From NCBI RefSeq assembly GCF_000705555.1, contig NZ_JMQN01000013.1, positions 1 to 64,000 on the forward strand: a stretch of DNA of 64,000 nucleotides. Reading direction: 5' to 3'. This DNA is from Marinobacterium lacunae. GTDB taxonomy: Bacteria; Pseudomonadota; Gammaproteobacteria; Pseudomonadales; Balneatricaceae. The notes beneath the pieces are model-generated. The model had not been told where the DNA came from, did not search any database, and was given only the letters and a program-made list of their open reading frames with translations. The stretch's first letter is position 1, and each line of letters begins with the position of its first letter. The position numbers and the translations under genes are program-made. Shown piece after piece: positions 9,445 through 18,644 of this stretch.

Positions 9445-10085
9445 TGGTGAATGTCGTAACGCTGGCAGCGGATCTGCTGCTGGTAGTGGCCGCCTCAGGC
9501 AGTGCGCTCTGGTCCTGGACAGCGAGATCAAGCGTTGACCAGCAGCGCGCCCTGCTGAGTGCCTGGGCGTTGAGCGCACTGTTCGTTGCGCTCTCCGTGC
9601 CTGCCACCTACCTGCCGACCGATAACGGCAATGATCTGAGTGTGATTCGCCAGATGGCGCTCAATCTGGCGATCTATATCTCGCCGGCGTTGATAGCCGT
9701 TGCAGTGTACGCTCAGGCGCGTGGCCTGTATTGGTCTCCTGCAGGCTGGGGGCGGCTTCTACTGGGATTGTTTGCCGGCTTCGAACTCAGCCGCCAAATG
9801 GGCTACGCCGAGCCATATCTGCAAACCCTGGGCACTGCAGTGGTTGCCACTGTGTTCGCAGGCGGCTTTCGCTTTGGCGAGCCGAACGCGCGTAAAACGA
9901 TGTCACTTGCGGCCGTCGTGCTGGGCGTGGCTTTTGCCGTAGCCAGCCCGGCGGCACCAGACTGGGGGTTGGCAATCAACGGGCAAAGCCCTGCCGGCTT
10001 CAGTGCGCTCTGCGCCCTATCTCTACTGCTCGGCACCAACGCCCTGCGCAGGGAGCTGGCCGCTGCCGCGCACTCACAGCATTAA
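9444..10085 (+). CDS. Uncharacterised inner-membrane protein
   Basis: I do not recognise the family. The 213-residue product has about six hydrophobic segments and almost no long soluble region. The start chosen is the ATG overlapping the hemL stop by one base. The longer reading frame upstream lies inside hemL and is rejected. It converges on the lpoP-like gene with only six bases between stops. Position suggests it is translated with hemL, but no role in haem synthesis can be inferred. Confidence 0.7.
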   Translation: MVNVVTLAADLLLVVAASGSALWSWTARSSVDQQRALLSAWALSALFVALSVPATYLPTDNGNDLSVIRQMALNLAIYISPALIAVAVYAQARGLYWSPAGWGRLLLGLFAGFELSRQMGYAEPYLQTLGTAVVATVFAGGFRFGEPNARKTMSLAAVVLGVAFAVASPAAPDWGLAINGQSPAGFSALCALSLLLGTNALRRELAAAAHSQH

Positions 10086-10091
10086 GCGAGA

Positions 10092-10676
10092 TTAGTACCG
10101 GCTCGCTTCCTGCTGTGCGGCGCGGGCACCTGCGCCATTACCTGCATCACTGCGGATCAGTGCGATCAGGCTCCACAGGCGACGCAGTTCGGTTGGCTGC
10201 CCATTGGCCACATTCACACCTTTCAGCGCTACCTGCTCGGCCTGCATGAACTGGCCGAGTCGGCGCTGTACATCCGCCAACTGGTAATACACCTGAGGAT
10301 CGCGCGGCGCGATACGCAGAGCCCTTTCAAGACTGTTCTGCGCGGCACGCAGATCACCGCCCTGAGTATTTCGGTTAGCTGTATCCAGTAGCGCAACGAC
10401 TGCTGCGTTACGCGGCTCGCTAGCCGGCATCTCCGTCGGCGCCACATTGATCGAACCGCTCTCAGGTAACGTCTCACGCTGCGGTCTGAAGACAGGCACA
10501 TCCTCAATCGGCTGAACGCTCACGCCCGGGCTCGGCTCGACACTTTCCACGCTGCCCGGAGGTGGCGGCGTCGTAACCTGCCGATTACTGCGATCTTCAA
10601 CCGGTGTGACATAGGGGTTCGGGCCCACACAACCGGCCAACATCATGGCGCCCAGCACTGCCGCAAGCTTTTTCAT
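10092..10676 (-). CDS. lpoP: TPR-repeat outer-membrane lipoprotein, LpoP-like PBP1B activator
   Basis: Predicted lipoprotein of 194 residues with a signal peptide and lipobox (MMLAGC, cysteine about residue 15). A proline-rich linker follows, then about two and a half TPR repeats (residues about 95-185). The start at 10676 is preferred over the in-frame ATG at 10697 because CAGGGAT lies just before it. It lies 29 bases downstream of mrcB on the same strand. In Pseudomonas aeruginosa a TPR lipoprotein called LpoP activates PBP1B. The fold, lipobox and operon position here all match, but assignment by sequence alone is inference. Confidence 0.72.
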   Translation of the reverse strand: MKKLAAVLGAMMLAGCVGPNPYVTPVEDRSNRQVTTPPPPGSVESVEPSPGVSVQPIEDVPVFRPQRETLPESGSINVAPTEMPASEPRNAAVVALLDTANRNTQGGDLRAAQNSLERALRIAPRDPQVYYQLADVQRRLGQFMQAEQVALKGVNVANGQPTELRRLWSLIALIRSDAGNGAGARAAQQEASRY

Positions 10677-10705
10677 ATCCCTGCCTTTGCTCTTCATTCA
10701 ATCAA

Positions 10706-13033
10706 TTACTGGAACCAGCTGCGGAACCAGTCCAATGGATTGCCACTGCGCCGCAACTGCCCGCAATCCACACTGTCCTTGGGCTCGGTACCGCGAATGA
10801 ACGGCAGCTGACGCGACCCTTCGCAGCGCTGATCCGACAACAGTCCGGTCGCATCATCCACCCAGACATATTCCACTTTCTCGGGGCGCGTAGCGTAGAA
10901 CGGCTCTGGATGTTCACGGCGCATGTAATCCGTCCAAATTCTAAGCGCACCGCCCGAACCCGTGAAGGGCAGCTTGGCATTATCATCCCGCCCTACCCAG
11001 ACCACCGCAAGGCGATTGCCGGTAAAACCGGCAAACCAGCTGTCGCGCTGATCGTTCGATGTACCAGTTTTGCCCGCGATATTCAGGTTGGGCGGTAACT
11101 GGGAATAGACATAGCGGGCCGTCCCCTCTCGCGCCACCTCCTGCATGGCATACTGAATCAGGTGCACAAGTGCCGGATCGACCTCCTGTCTCAGAGCAAA
11201 GGGGTAGCGGGACAGCTCCTGCCCCTGAGCATCGGTTACCGACCGGATTGCGCGCAGCGGCATGCGGAAGCCGTTGGCCGCCAGCGTCTGGTAGACACCC
11301 GCCACTTCCAGTGGCGATAGTGCCTGCGCCCCCAACAACAGGGATGGATAGGGCTTCAGTTCCCGCTCGACACCGAGGCGCTCAAGCATGTCAATCACCT
11401 TGTCGACCCCGATATCGAGCCCCAGCCTCGCGGTAGATTGATTGTAGGAGTGCGAAAGCGAATAGTGCAGTGGCACCCGGCCATGGCTCTTGTTGTCGAA
11501 GTTATCCGGTGACCAGACATCGCCATTGGGCAGCTTGAGCTTGAAAGCCTCATCCTCCAGAGGGGTGGCCAGAGTATATCCGCGCTCCAGAGCGGTCAGA
11601 TAGATGGCCGGCTTGACCAGAGAGCCGATCGGACGCAAGGCATCCAGTGCCCGATTGAAGCCTTCATAACGGGAGTCACGCCCGCCGATAACGGCGAGAA
11701 TCTCGCCGGTCTGCGGGTCTGTTACCACCATGCTGGCTTCCAGCCCCTTGGCCGACTGGCCATAGCGTTTTTCCAACTGCTCAAGCGTGGTGCTCTGAGC
11801 CCGTTCAGCACGCGACTGAACCTGCGGATCGAGTGCCGTGAACACGCGAAGCCCCTCGCTGCTCAGGTCCTCTTCCCTATACTCCTCACGCAACTGACGG
11901 CGAACCAGATCAAGGTAGGCGGGATAGGCGCCCTTCTGCAGACTACGTTGCTCAACCACTCCGAGCGGCTCAGCCACCGCCTCTTCATATTCGGCATCGC
12001 TGATCTTGTCCTGCTCATGCAACAGACGCAAAACCAGATTGCGTCGGTTCAGCGCGCGCTCCGGATGGCGGCGGGGATCATAGTAGGAGGGGCCCTTAAC
12101 CAATCCTGCCAGCAGCGCCACCTGAGACAGACTCAACTCGCCCACAGGACGCCCGAAGTAGTACTGACTGCCCATACCGAAGCCATGAATCGCCCGCGCC
12201 CCGGACTGGCCGAGGTACACCTCGTTCAGGTAGGCCTCGAGAATCTCATCCTTGCTGTAGTGCAGATCAAGCAAAACAGCCATCGGCATTTCGAGCAGTT
12301 TGCGCGCCAGCGTGCGCTCGTCGGTCAGGTAGAAGTTTTTGATCAACTGCTGGGTCAGTGTGCTGCCACCCTGCACAAACCGCCCTGCGCGAATATTCAC
12401 CATCATGGCGCGTGCGATCCCTTTCAGGGAGATACCGTGATGGCTGTAATAGTCGCGATCTTCCACTGCGACCAGCGCCGTCGGCAGCATCGCAGGCGCA
12501 TCCTCCAGTCTTATCAGATCGCGATCTTCGTTATCCTGTGGATAAATACCACCGATGAGCACCGGCTCCATACGTACCAGCGACAGCGAGCGTCCTCGGT
12601 CATCGAGAATACGCTGCAGCCCCTGCCCGCCGAACTCCAGTGTCATGTTACGCGACGGCTCGGCACCGTCAGGGAACGGAAAACCACGGGTTACCAGCTG
12701 CACCCGCCCACCATTCCAGTGCGCGCTACCGGGACGGCTGACAGAGGATACCGACCGATAGCCGAGTCCCTTGAGCTCCAGACGAAAGTCCTCAGCACTG
12801 AGCTGCTGCCCCGGATAGAGTTCCAGCGGACGGGCATAAACCTTGGCCGGTAGCGCCCAGCGCTTACCCTCAAACTTTTCACGAACCTGCGCATCGAGGT
12901 AGATCAACCCCACTGCCGCGATCACCGCAAGCACCAGCGACAACTTCAAAAGCGGACCCAACAGTGCTCTGAACCAGGATCGGGATGTTTTCCGACTGCG
13001 GCTGTTTTTGCGGTTATTTCTCTTTTTACTCAT
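10706..13033 (-). CDS. mrcB: Bifunctional penicillin-binding protein 1B
   Basis: Inner-membrane class A peptidoglycan synthase with glycosyltransferase and transpeptidase activities. The 775-residue product has a basic cytoplasmic tail, one membrane helix (about 28-47), a UB2H-like domain (about 65-150) and a GT51 domain with E191 in VEDRDYYSHHG and GGSTLTQQLIKN. The transpeptidase domain has S471 in GSLVKP, SYNQS and KTGTSND. The UB2H-like part, which binds activators in PBP1B, agrees with the adjacent lpoP-like gene. It is divergent from the APH/kinase fusion across 42 bases. Confidence 0.96.
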   Translation of the reverse strand: MSKKRNNRKNSRSRKTSRSWFRALLGPLLKLSLVLAVIAAVGLIYLDAQVREKFEGKRWALPAKVYARPLELYPGQQLSAEDFRLELKGLGYRSVSSVSRPGSAHWNGGRVQLVTRGFPFPDGAEPSRNMTLEFGGQGLQRILDDRGRSLSLVRMEPVLIGGIYPQDNEDRDLIRLEDAPAMLPTALVAVEDRDYYSHHGISLKGIARAMMVNIRAGRFVQGGSTLTQQLIKNFYLTDERTLARKLLEMPMAVLLDLHYSKDEILEAYLNEVYLGQSGARAIHGFGMGSQYYFGRPVGELSLSQVALLAGLVKGPSYYDPRRHPERALNRRNLVLRLLHEQDKISDAEYEEAVAEPLGVVEQRSLQKGAYPAYLDLVRRQLREEYREEDLSSEGLRVFTALDPQVQSRAERAQSTTLEQLEKRYGQSAKGLEASMVVTDPQTGEILAVIGGRDSRYEGFNRALDALRPIGSLVKPAIYLTALERGYTLATPLEDEAFKLKLPNGDVWSPDNFDNKSHGRVPLHYSLSHSYNQSTARLGLDIGVDKVIDMLERLGVERELKPYPSLLLGAQALSPLEVAGVYQTLAANGFRMPLRAIRSVTDAQGQELSRYPFALRQEVDPALVHLIQYAMQEVAREGTARYVYSQLPPNLNIAGKTGTSNDQRDSWFAGFTGNRLAVVWVGRDDNAKLPFTGSGGALRIWTDYMRREHPEPFYATRPEKVEYVWVDDATGLLSDQRCEGSRQLPFIRGTEPKDSVDCGQLRRSGNPLDWFRSWFQ

Positions 13034-13075
13034 CGGTTCAGTATAATCCGGAGCTTTATTGAAAGATTGCGCGCC

Positions 13076-14602
13076 ATGGTACCAGAACTGATCGAACGCT
13101 TGCGCCTACCCGAGCAGTATCCTCACCCGGTTGGCGAGATCGAGGTAATCGAAACCCACATCTCCTGGCTTCTGCTCACAGGCGACTACGCGTACAAGAT
13201 CAAGAAACCCGTCGATTTCGGCTTTCTCGATTTCACTACGCTTGAAAAGCGCCGTTACTGCTGCGAGGAGGAGCTGCGCCTGAATCAGCGTCTGGCGCCG
13301 GACATCTACGAAGCCGTCGTGCCCATCAGCGGCAGCGAGAGCGCTCCTCAGCTTGGCGATGACTCGGCCCCGATCGAATATGCCGTGCGCATGCGCCAGT
13401 TCGAATCCGGCCAGCGTCTTGACCAACTGCTCGAGCGCCACCAGTTCCAGGCGGAATGGATTGACGTGCTCGCCGGACAGATCGCCCAGTTTCACAAGCG
13501 TATTCCCTTTGTCTCGCCCGACAGTCCCTGGGGTGAACCCGACACCATTGCGGGCGTCGTGTTCGATAACTACCAGCACATCAACCGGGAACTGCTCGAC
13601 CCTGCCGACGTGGAGCTCCTCGATAAACTCGAGGCGTACACTCAACAGCGTTTCGAAGCGTTACGGGAGATTATGGTCGCCCGCAAGCGCACCGGTCGCG
13701 TCCGCGAGTGCCATGGCGACCTGCACTTGGGCAACGTAACGCTGTACCACGATCATCTGAGACTGTTTGACTGTATTGAGTTCAATCTCCAGTTCCGATG
13801 GATAGACACCATCTGTGACCTGGCGTTCCTGCTCATGGACCTGGAAGCCAACGGACAGTTCCGTTGGGCCAACCGCCTGTTGAACCTGTATCTTGAGATC
13901 AGCGGCGATTATGAGGGTTTGGTACTGCTCGATTTTTACAAAGCGTACCGTTCCATGGTGCGGGCAAAAGTGGCGATGCTTGGCGAACATCCGGATATTG
14001 ACGCGTTCCGCCACTATCTGCATTTGACCAAACGCTACTGCACACCCAAGCCCCCGTTTCTTTTGCTGATGCACGGTGTCAGCGGCAGCGGCAAGAGCTA
14101 CCTGAGCAAGCGTTTGTTCGAAGCGATGGGTGCCATTCGTATCCGATCCGATGTAGAGCGCAAGCGCATATTCCGCAGCGCATCGCGCAGCGAGAAGCTT
14201 GAACTGTACGGTTCGGACATGAACCTGCGCACCTTCAACCGTCTGCTGGATACCACGCGGCAAATGCTCAGGGCAGGCACCAGCGTGGTAGTCGACGCCA
14301 CCTTCATCCGCCTGCGCGGGCGCACACTGTTTCGCCAGTTGGCAGAACGCGAGAAGGTACCGTTGCGCATCATCAGCTGCCACTGCGATCAAAACCTCAT
14401 CGAGGCCCGCCTTAAGCGGCGCGCCGAAGAAGGAAGCGATCCCTCGGATGCTGACATTGAAGTGATGCGTCACCAGCTCGAGATTCTGCACCCGATCACG
14501 GCAGAAGAGCAGCTGCTGACGCTGGAAGTGGATACCCGCGACGATGAAGCGATAGAGCAACTGCTCTCTCAGCTGCGGGCACAGAAGTTGATGGCGTATT
14601 AG
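13076..14602 (+). CDS. APH-like phosphotransferase fused to P-loop kinase
   Basis: Two-domain protein of 508 residues with unknown substrate. The N-terminal half (about 20-320) resembles the aminoglycoside phosphotransferase fold, with CHGDLHLGNV as the catalytic loop and FDCIEFN as the metal-binding segment. The C-terminal half (about 335-505) is an AAA-type kinase with Walker A GVSGSGKSY. The same fusion is widespread in proteobacteria and is not thought to confer aminoglycoside resistance by itself. The ATG at 13076 is used, with GAAAG ten bases upstream; a TTG nine bases earlier is too close to that site. It overlaps the convergent ABC ATPase gene by four bases. Confidence 0.8.
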   Translation: MVPELIERLRLPEQYPHPVGEIEVIETHISWLLLTGDYAYKIKKPVDFGFLDFTTLEKRRYCCEEELRLNQRLAPDIYEAVVPISGSESAPQLGDDSAPIEYAVRMRQFESGQRLDQLLERHQFQAEWIDVLAGQIAQFHKRIPFVSPDSPWGEPDTIAGVVFDNYQHINRELLDPADVELLDKLEAYTQQRFEALREIMVARKRTGRVRECHGDLHLGNVTLYHDHLRLFDCIEFNLQFRWIDTICDLAFLLMDLEANGQFRWANRLLNLYLEISGDYEGLVLLDFYKAYRSMVRAKVAMLGEHPDIDAFRHYLHLTKRYCTPKPPFLLLMHGVSGSGKSYLSKRLFEAMGAIRIRSDVERKRIFRSASRSEKLELYGSDMNLRTFNRLLDTTRQMLRAGTSVVVDATFIRLRGRTLFRQLAEREKVPLRIISCHCDQNLIEARLKRRAEEGSDPSDADIEVMRHQLEILHPITAEEQLLTLEVDTRDDEAIEQLLSQLRAQKLMAY

Positions 14603-15375
14603 GCGCGGGGAGCGGCATTACTGGTAAACACGCCCAGCCCGTCCCCGGTCTGGTAACGCTCGATCGGAACCTCAAACAGGGCCGAGAGCTTGTTCGGCTG
14701 CATCACCTCAGCCGTGCGCCCCTGTTCGACCAGCGCGCCTTTTCCGAGCAACAGCACAGCATCGGCATAGCGTGATGCCAGATTCAGGTCGTGCAATACC
14801 ATCAGCACGGCATGACCCTCACGCTGTGCCAGCGTTCGGATCAGCGCCAACGCCTGGTGCTGATGCCGCAGATCCAGCGCGGACAGCGGCTCATCCAGCA
14901 GGATGACCGAAGGCGAACAACCTCGTTGAACCAGCACACGGGCCAGCTGCGCCCGCTGCGCCTCTCCACCGGACAGGCTCAAATAGTTGCGGCTCAACAG
15001 GTGTTCTAGATCAAGCCCTTGAGCCAGTTCCTCAATACGTCGATCCAGGTCAGGCAGGGGCAGGTCAAGCGGGTAGCTGCCCATCGCAATAACATCCCGC
15101 ACGCTGAACGCGAAATCCAGAGGCTGACGTTGCAGCATGACCGTCATATGCCGGGCTCGCTCACGCAGCGTGTAACGCGACAGTAGCAGGCCTTTCAGCC
15201 TCAGCTCGCCGGCACTGGGCTCAAGCAAACCACTGAGCAACGCCACCAGTGTCGACTTCCCGGCACCGTTGGGGCCCAGCACACCGCTGAGCTCTCCACC
15301 CTTCAGCCGCAGATCGAACGCCTCCAGCCGGCGGGACGCTCCCCGGTCGTGCGCGACACCTATCGCCTCAAGCAT
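14599..15375 (-). CDS. hmuV: ABC importer ATPase, haem/siderophore type (HmuV-like)
   Basis: Cytoplasmic ATPase of 258 residues that would power the adjacent permease. It shows Walker A GPNGAGKST, the signature LSGGEAQRAQLARVL and Walker B VILLDEPLSALD. Sequence resembles haem importer HmuV/PhuV. The ATG at 15375 is chosen; it begins MLEAIGVAHDRG and overlaps the permease stop by eight bases, implying coupled translation. No periplasmic binding protein, haem receptor or Fur box is present nearby, so the substrate (haem, siderophore or cobalamin) is inferred from family only. Confidence 0.82.
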   Translation of the reverse strand: MLEAIGVAHDRGASRRLEAFDLRLKGGELSGVLGPNGAGKSTLVALLSGLLEPSAGELRLKGLLLSRYTLRERARHMTVMLQRQPLDFAFSVRDVIAMGSYPLDLPLPDLDRRIEELAQGLDLEHLLSRNYLSLSGGEAQRAQLARVLVQRGCSPSVILLDEPLSALDLRHQHQALALIRTLAQREGHAVLMVLHDLNLASRYADAVLLLGKGALVEQGRTAEVMQPNKLSALFEVPIERYQTGDGLGVFTSNAAPRA

Positions 15376-16384
15376 CGACACCCCCGCTGCGTAACCGATA
15401 CACCAGTATCGACAGGAAGACCGGACCACCAATCAACGCGGTCAAAATACCTACCGGCAACTCCGCCGGGCTCACCAGCATGCGCGAGAGCAGATCCGCC
15501 AACACCATGAACAGCGCGCCCAACAGGGCGGAATGAGTCAGCAGATACCGGTTATCCGGACCACAGAGCAAACGTATGAGATGCGGCACGATAAGGCCCA
15601 CGAAACTGATCAAGCCACCGAACGCGACCACCGCCCCAACCCCCAGCGCGCATAGCAGCACCAGCCGACGCTGCAGGCTTTGAACATCGACACCGAGCAG
15701 CTGAGCCTGAGAGACACCCAGCAACAGTAGGTTCAACTCATGCCCTTCCCGCGCCAGCAACATCAACACCGGAAAGGCCACAACAATTAATACCAGCACC
15801 GGCATCCAGCCATCAGCACTGAGGTTGCCCAACAGCCAGAAGCTGGCCTCTCGCAGCGTATCCGCATCGGACAGATACTTAAGCGCACCGATACCGGAGA
15901 TGGCGATTGCATTAATCGCCATGCCGGTCAGCAGCAGTGTAGTCACCGAAATACCGGACAGAGTGCGAGAGAGCCTCACCACCAACAGCGTCGAGGCCAG
16001 GCCACCCAGAAAAGCGGCCAACGGCAAAATCACCGGATCAAGCCTGTGCTCAAGCAGCCAGCCACCGGCTAACACCATCAGGCCCACCACCGAAAGCGAC
16101 GCGCCAGCCGACACACCTATGAGCGATGGGTCCGCCAAGGGGTTTCGAAACAGTGCCTGAGCGGCGGCGCCAGTTGTCGCCAGCAACGCACCGGCGAGCA
16201 GACTCAGCAGCAGACGAGGCAAACGAAGCTGATAGAGTACCCGCCCCTGATCACCCTGGGGGTTAAGCCACGCCTGCGCCCCCAGATCCAGAGCACCGTA
16301 GTTAAGACTGATCGCCGACACCAATACCAGCGCGGCAATCAATATCAGGCGAACCGTAACCGGGGACAGGTGTGTCGCAGGCAA
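15368..16384 (-). CDS. hmuU: ABC importer permease, FecCD/BtuC family (HmuU-like)
   Basis: Inner-membrane permease of 338 residues with about ten hydrophobic helices, typical of the FecCD/BtuC type II importers. Family motifs visible include RLPRLLLSLLAGA with FRNPLADPSLIGVSAGA, and FVGLIVPHLIRLL near the C-terminus. It pairs with the ATPase that overlaps its 3' end. It is divergent from the Rieske gene over 74 bases, where I see no Fur-box-like palindrome. A binding-protein partner must lie elsewhere if the system works. Confidence 0.85.
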   Translation of the reverse strand: MPATHLSPVTVRLILIAALVLVSAISLNYGALDLGAQAWLNPQGDQGRVLYQLRLPRLLLSLLAGALLATTGAAAQALFRNPLADPSLIGVSAGASLSVVGLMVLAGGWLLEHRLDPVILPLAAFLGGLASTLLVVRLSRTLSGISVTTLLLTGMAINAIAISGIGALKYLSDADTLREASFWLLGNLSADGWMPVLVLIVVAFPVLMLLAREGHELNLLLLGVSQAQLLGVDVQSLQRRLVLLCALGVGAVVAFGGLISFVGLIVPHLIRLLCGPDNRYLLTHSALLGALFMVLADLLSRMLVSPAELPVGILTALIGGPVFLSILVYRLRSGGVDA

Positions 16385-16458
16385 ATAAACTCTCCAGCCG
16401 GAAAATCAAAGCGCTATTATAGGCAGCCAACCCTCTAAACCAACAGCGGCCTGATCCG

Positions 16459-16776
16459 ATGCAACTGCTTTGCCTGCTCCATGAAATACCCGACGGCGAG
16501 GGCCGGGGATTCGATATCGACGAACACGCACTGGTCGCGATTCGACGCGGCGACCGGGTATATGTCTACCGCAATAACTGCCCGCACCGCGGCATCCGGC
16601 TGGAGTGGCAGCCCGATCAGTTTCTCGATTACGAAAAACAGTATATCCAGTGTTCCACCCACGGTGCCCTGTTCACGATCGACAGTGGCGAGTGCGTAGC
16701 CGGCCCCTGTCCCGGGGAGATGCTGACCGGCATTCGCTGCCAGGTGGACGGGGACAGTGTTCTGATCGAGCTTTAA
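16459..16776 (+). CDS. Small Rieske [2Fe-2S] protein
   Basis: Single-domain ferredoxin of 105 residues. The cluster ligands are C41 and H43 in CPHRG, and C65 and H68 in CSTHGALF. There is no signal peptide or membrane segment, so it is probably a soluble cytoplasmic electron carrier or the ferredoxin partner of an oxygenase not present here. The stop overlaps the convergent aminotransferase gene by four bases. Its partner cannot be guessed from context. Confidence 0.88.
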   Translation: MQLLCLLHEIPDGEGRGFDIDEHALVAIRRGDRVYVYRNNCPHRGIRLEWQPDQFLDYEKQYIQCSTHGALFTIDSGECVAGPCPGEMLTGIRCQVDGDSVLIEL

Positions 16777-17939
16777 CGCTGCCCGCGGCGTGCCAAGCGC
16801 TCCAGCGCCAGCTCGATGCGATCCAGCCCGGTGGTATAGGAAAACCTCACATAGCGCTGTGCATCGAAGCGTGAGAAATCAGCACCGGGCGTCGCCGCCA
16901 CCTTGTCCTCCTCGAGTAGCGACCAGCACCAATCGAAGCTGTTATCCGTTAGATGGCTGGCGTCGGCATACACGTAGAATGCGCCTTCCGGGGCGCGGTG
17001 AATACCAAAACCCAGTTCACGCAATCCCGACACCAGCAGATCCCTGCGTTTACCGAACTCCGCCCGACGCTCTTCGAACAGTGCGATCGACTCCGGCTCG
17101 AACGCGGCCAGTGCCGCATGCTGGGACAGTGTCGGGGGGGATATAAACAGATTCTGTGCAATCTTCTCCATCTCGGCGACGGCATCGGCGGGCCCCACCA
17201 GCCATCCCAGCCGCCAACCGGTCATGCCGAAATACTTGGAGAAGCTGTTCATCACCAGAGCACCCTCGTCGATCGCCAGCACCGTCTGGGCATCGAAACC
17301 GTAGGTCAAGCCGTGGTAGAGCTCATCAACGATCAACTCGCCCCCCAGTTCGCGCACCGTTGCAGCGATCGCCGCCATCTCATCGGGCGGCACCACAGCC
17401 CCGGTAGGGTTGGCCGGAGAGGCCAGCAACACACCGGCCGTTTCCGGCTGCCAGTGCTCGCGTACCAGCTCGGCGGTCAGCTGAAAGTTGGTGGACTCAT
17501 CCACCCTCACCCGCTGTGCACGCGCCTCAAGCAATCGTAGAAACTGCGGATTACAGGGGTAGCCCGGATCCGCCATCATGAAACTGCGCCCCTGCTCGGC
17601 CAGCAGCGCAAACGCCAGCAGCAAACCGCCAGAGGCCCCCGGCGTGACCAAAACCCGTTCCGGACCGATCTCGACGCCATAGCGCTCTTTGTAAAAACAG
17701 GCAATCCGCTCACGCAGGGCCGCAATACCGCCGGCTGGCGTGTACTGCACAATACCCTCATCGAGGGCTCGGCGAGCAGCTGCCTGCACCGCCGGCGCCG
17801 TTTTGAAGTCAGGTTCCCCCGCTTCCATGTGCACAACGTCGAAGCCCAAATCATCCAGCTCACGCGCTCGCTTGAGCAGGTCCATCACTTTGAACGAGTC
17901 TATTGCCCGTGCCCGGGCGCTCCAGTTTTCTACTCTCAC
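16773..17939 (-). CDS. PLP-dependent class I/II aminotransferase
   Basis: Fold type I aminotransferase of 388 residues. The PLP lysine is K235 in NSFSKYFGMTGWRLGW, and SPANPTGAV near residue 165 is the typical AspC-family motif. Similar proteins are annotated as aspartate/alanine-type aminotransferases; the substrate cannot be set from sequence. It converges on the Rieske gene with a four-base overlap and is divergent from dksA. No pathway neighbours are present. Confidence 0.85.
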   Translation of the reverse strand: MRVENWSARARAIDSFKVMDLLKRARELDDLGFDVVHMEAGEPDFKTAPAVQAAARRALDEGIVQYTPAGGIAALRERIACFYKERYGVEIGPERVLVTPGASGGLLLAFALLAEQGRSFMMADPGYPCNPQFLRLLEARAQRVRVDESTNFQLTAELVREHWQPETAGVLLASPANPTGAVVPPDEMAAIAATVRELGGELIVDELYHGLTYGFDAQTVLAIDEGALVMNSFSKYFGMTGWRLGWLVGPADAVAEMEKIAQNLFISPPTLSQHAALAAFEPESIALFEERRAEFGKRRDLLVSGLRELGFGIHRAPEGAFYVYADASHLTDNSFDWCWSLLEEDKVAATPGADFSRFDAQRYVRFSYTTGLDRIELALERLARRGQR

Positions 17940-18198
17940 GGTAAGGCTACCCTTCTAACTTTCAACGCCGAAGTATACTGTGCCAACGTCCACTCGTCGT
18001 TGCACCAAATGGCTACACTTAGTTGCCAACGGTTAGGAAAGTGAGCAAAACGCCTGATCGGGTCTAGCCTAAAGGGAAGGCTTCTGGTAATTTCACCGGC
18101 TTTTGAGATACCGCGAATTTTTGCGGTGCCTATTTCAGGATCAAGGCCCGGCACCGGGAGAGACCCGCAACGCCGGCCCTAGACGTGAGGCTGCGCCA
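17940..18198. promoter_or_regulatory. Divergent gap and dksA leader with hairpin
   Basis: This 259-base region separates the aminotransferase and dksA. It holds a TATACT (17974-17979) without a good -35 partner. Two hairpins lie close to dksA: ACCGC/GCGGT around an AT-rich loop near 18113-18130, and a nested hairpin at 18148-18176 with outer arms CCGGC/GCCGG and inner arms CGGG/CCCG. The latter ends about 22 bases before the dksA start and may shape its 5' leader. No reading frame of note is seen. Confidence 0.4.
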
Positions 18199-18630
18199 AT
18201 GCCAAATACAACCGATACACAGTTCACGCACTTCGAACCCTACCCCCTTAATACGGGCGAGGAGTACATGAACGATGCGCAGAAAGATCACTTCCGCGCC
18301 ATACTGCTGGACTGGAAACGTCAGCTGATGGAAGAAGTCGACAGCACCATTACGCATCTCAAAGAGGAAGCGTCCAACTTCGCCGATCCCAGCGACCGCG
18401 CCAGCCAGGAAGAGGAATTCAGCCTCGAACTGCGCACACGCGACCGTGAGCGCAAGCTGATCCGCAAGATCGAAGAGGCCATGGAGCGCATCGACGAGGA
18501 CGATTACGGCTACTGCGATGCCTGCGGCGTCGAAATCGGCATCCGCCGTCTGGAAGCCCGTCCGACCGCGACGCTTTGCATCGATTGCAAGACGCTGGCC
18601 GAGATCAAAGAGAAGCAGCTCGGCGGCTAA
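18199..18630 (+). CDS. dksA: RNA polymerase-binding transcription factor DksA
   Basis: Binds the RNA polymerase secondary channel and works with ppGpp in the stringent response. The 143-residue product has the coiled-coil tip DPSDRAS carrying the conserved acidic residues. The four-cysteine zinc finger reads YCDACG...LCIDC. The start at 18199 (MPNTTDTQF) is chosen because GAGG lies about nine bases upstream and length then matches the family; longer in-frame starts add an unconserved tail. gluQRS follows, as in enterics and Pseudomonas. Confidence 0.96.
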   Translation: MPNTTDTQFTHFEPYPLNTGEEYMNDAQKDHFRAILLDWKRQLMEEVDSTITHLKEEASNFADPSDRASQEEEFSLELRTRDRERKLIRKIEEAMERIDEDDYGYCDACGVEIGIRRLEARPTATLCIDCKTLAEIKEKQLGG

Positions 18631-18644
18631 GCTCTGACACGACC

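Noticed and set aside
11948-12853. Long plus-strand open frame of about 300 codons
   Set aside because: It is the complement of mrcB, whose PBP1B motifs are unmistakable, and has no recognisable domains.
13042-13047. TATAAT in the mrcB/APH-kinase divergent gap as a promoter
   Set aside because: It is well placed for the APH-kinase gene, but no acceptable -35 box is found at normal spacing, so it is not listed as a feature.
16385-16458. Fur box before the haem-type importer genes
   Set aside because: The AT-rich gap has no recognisable 19-bp inverted repeat of the Fur type.
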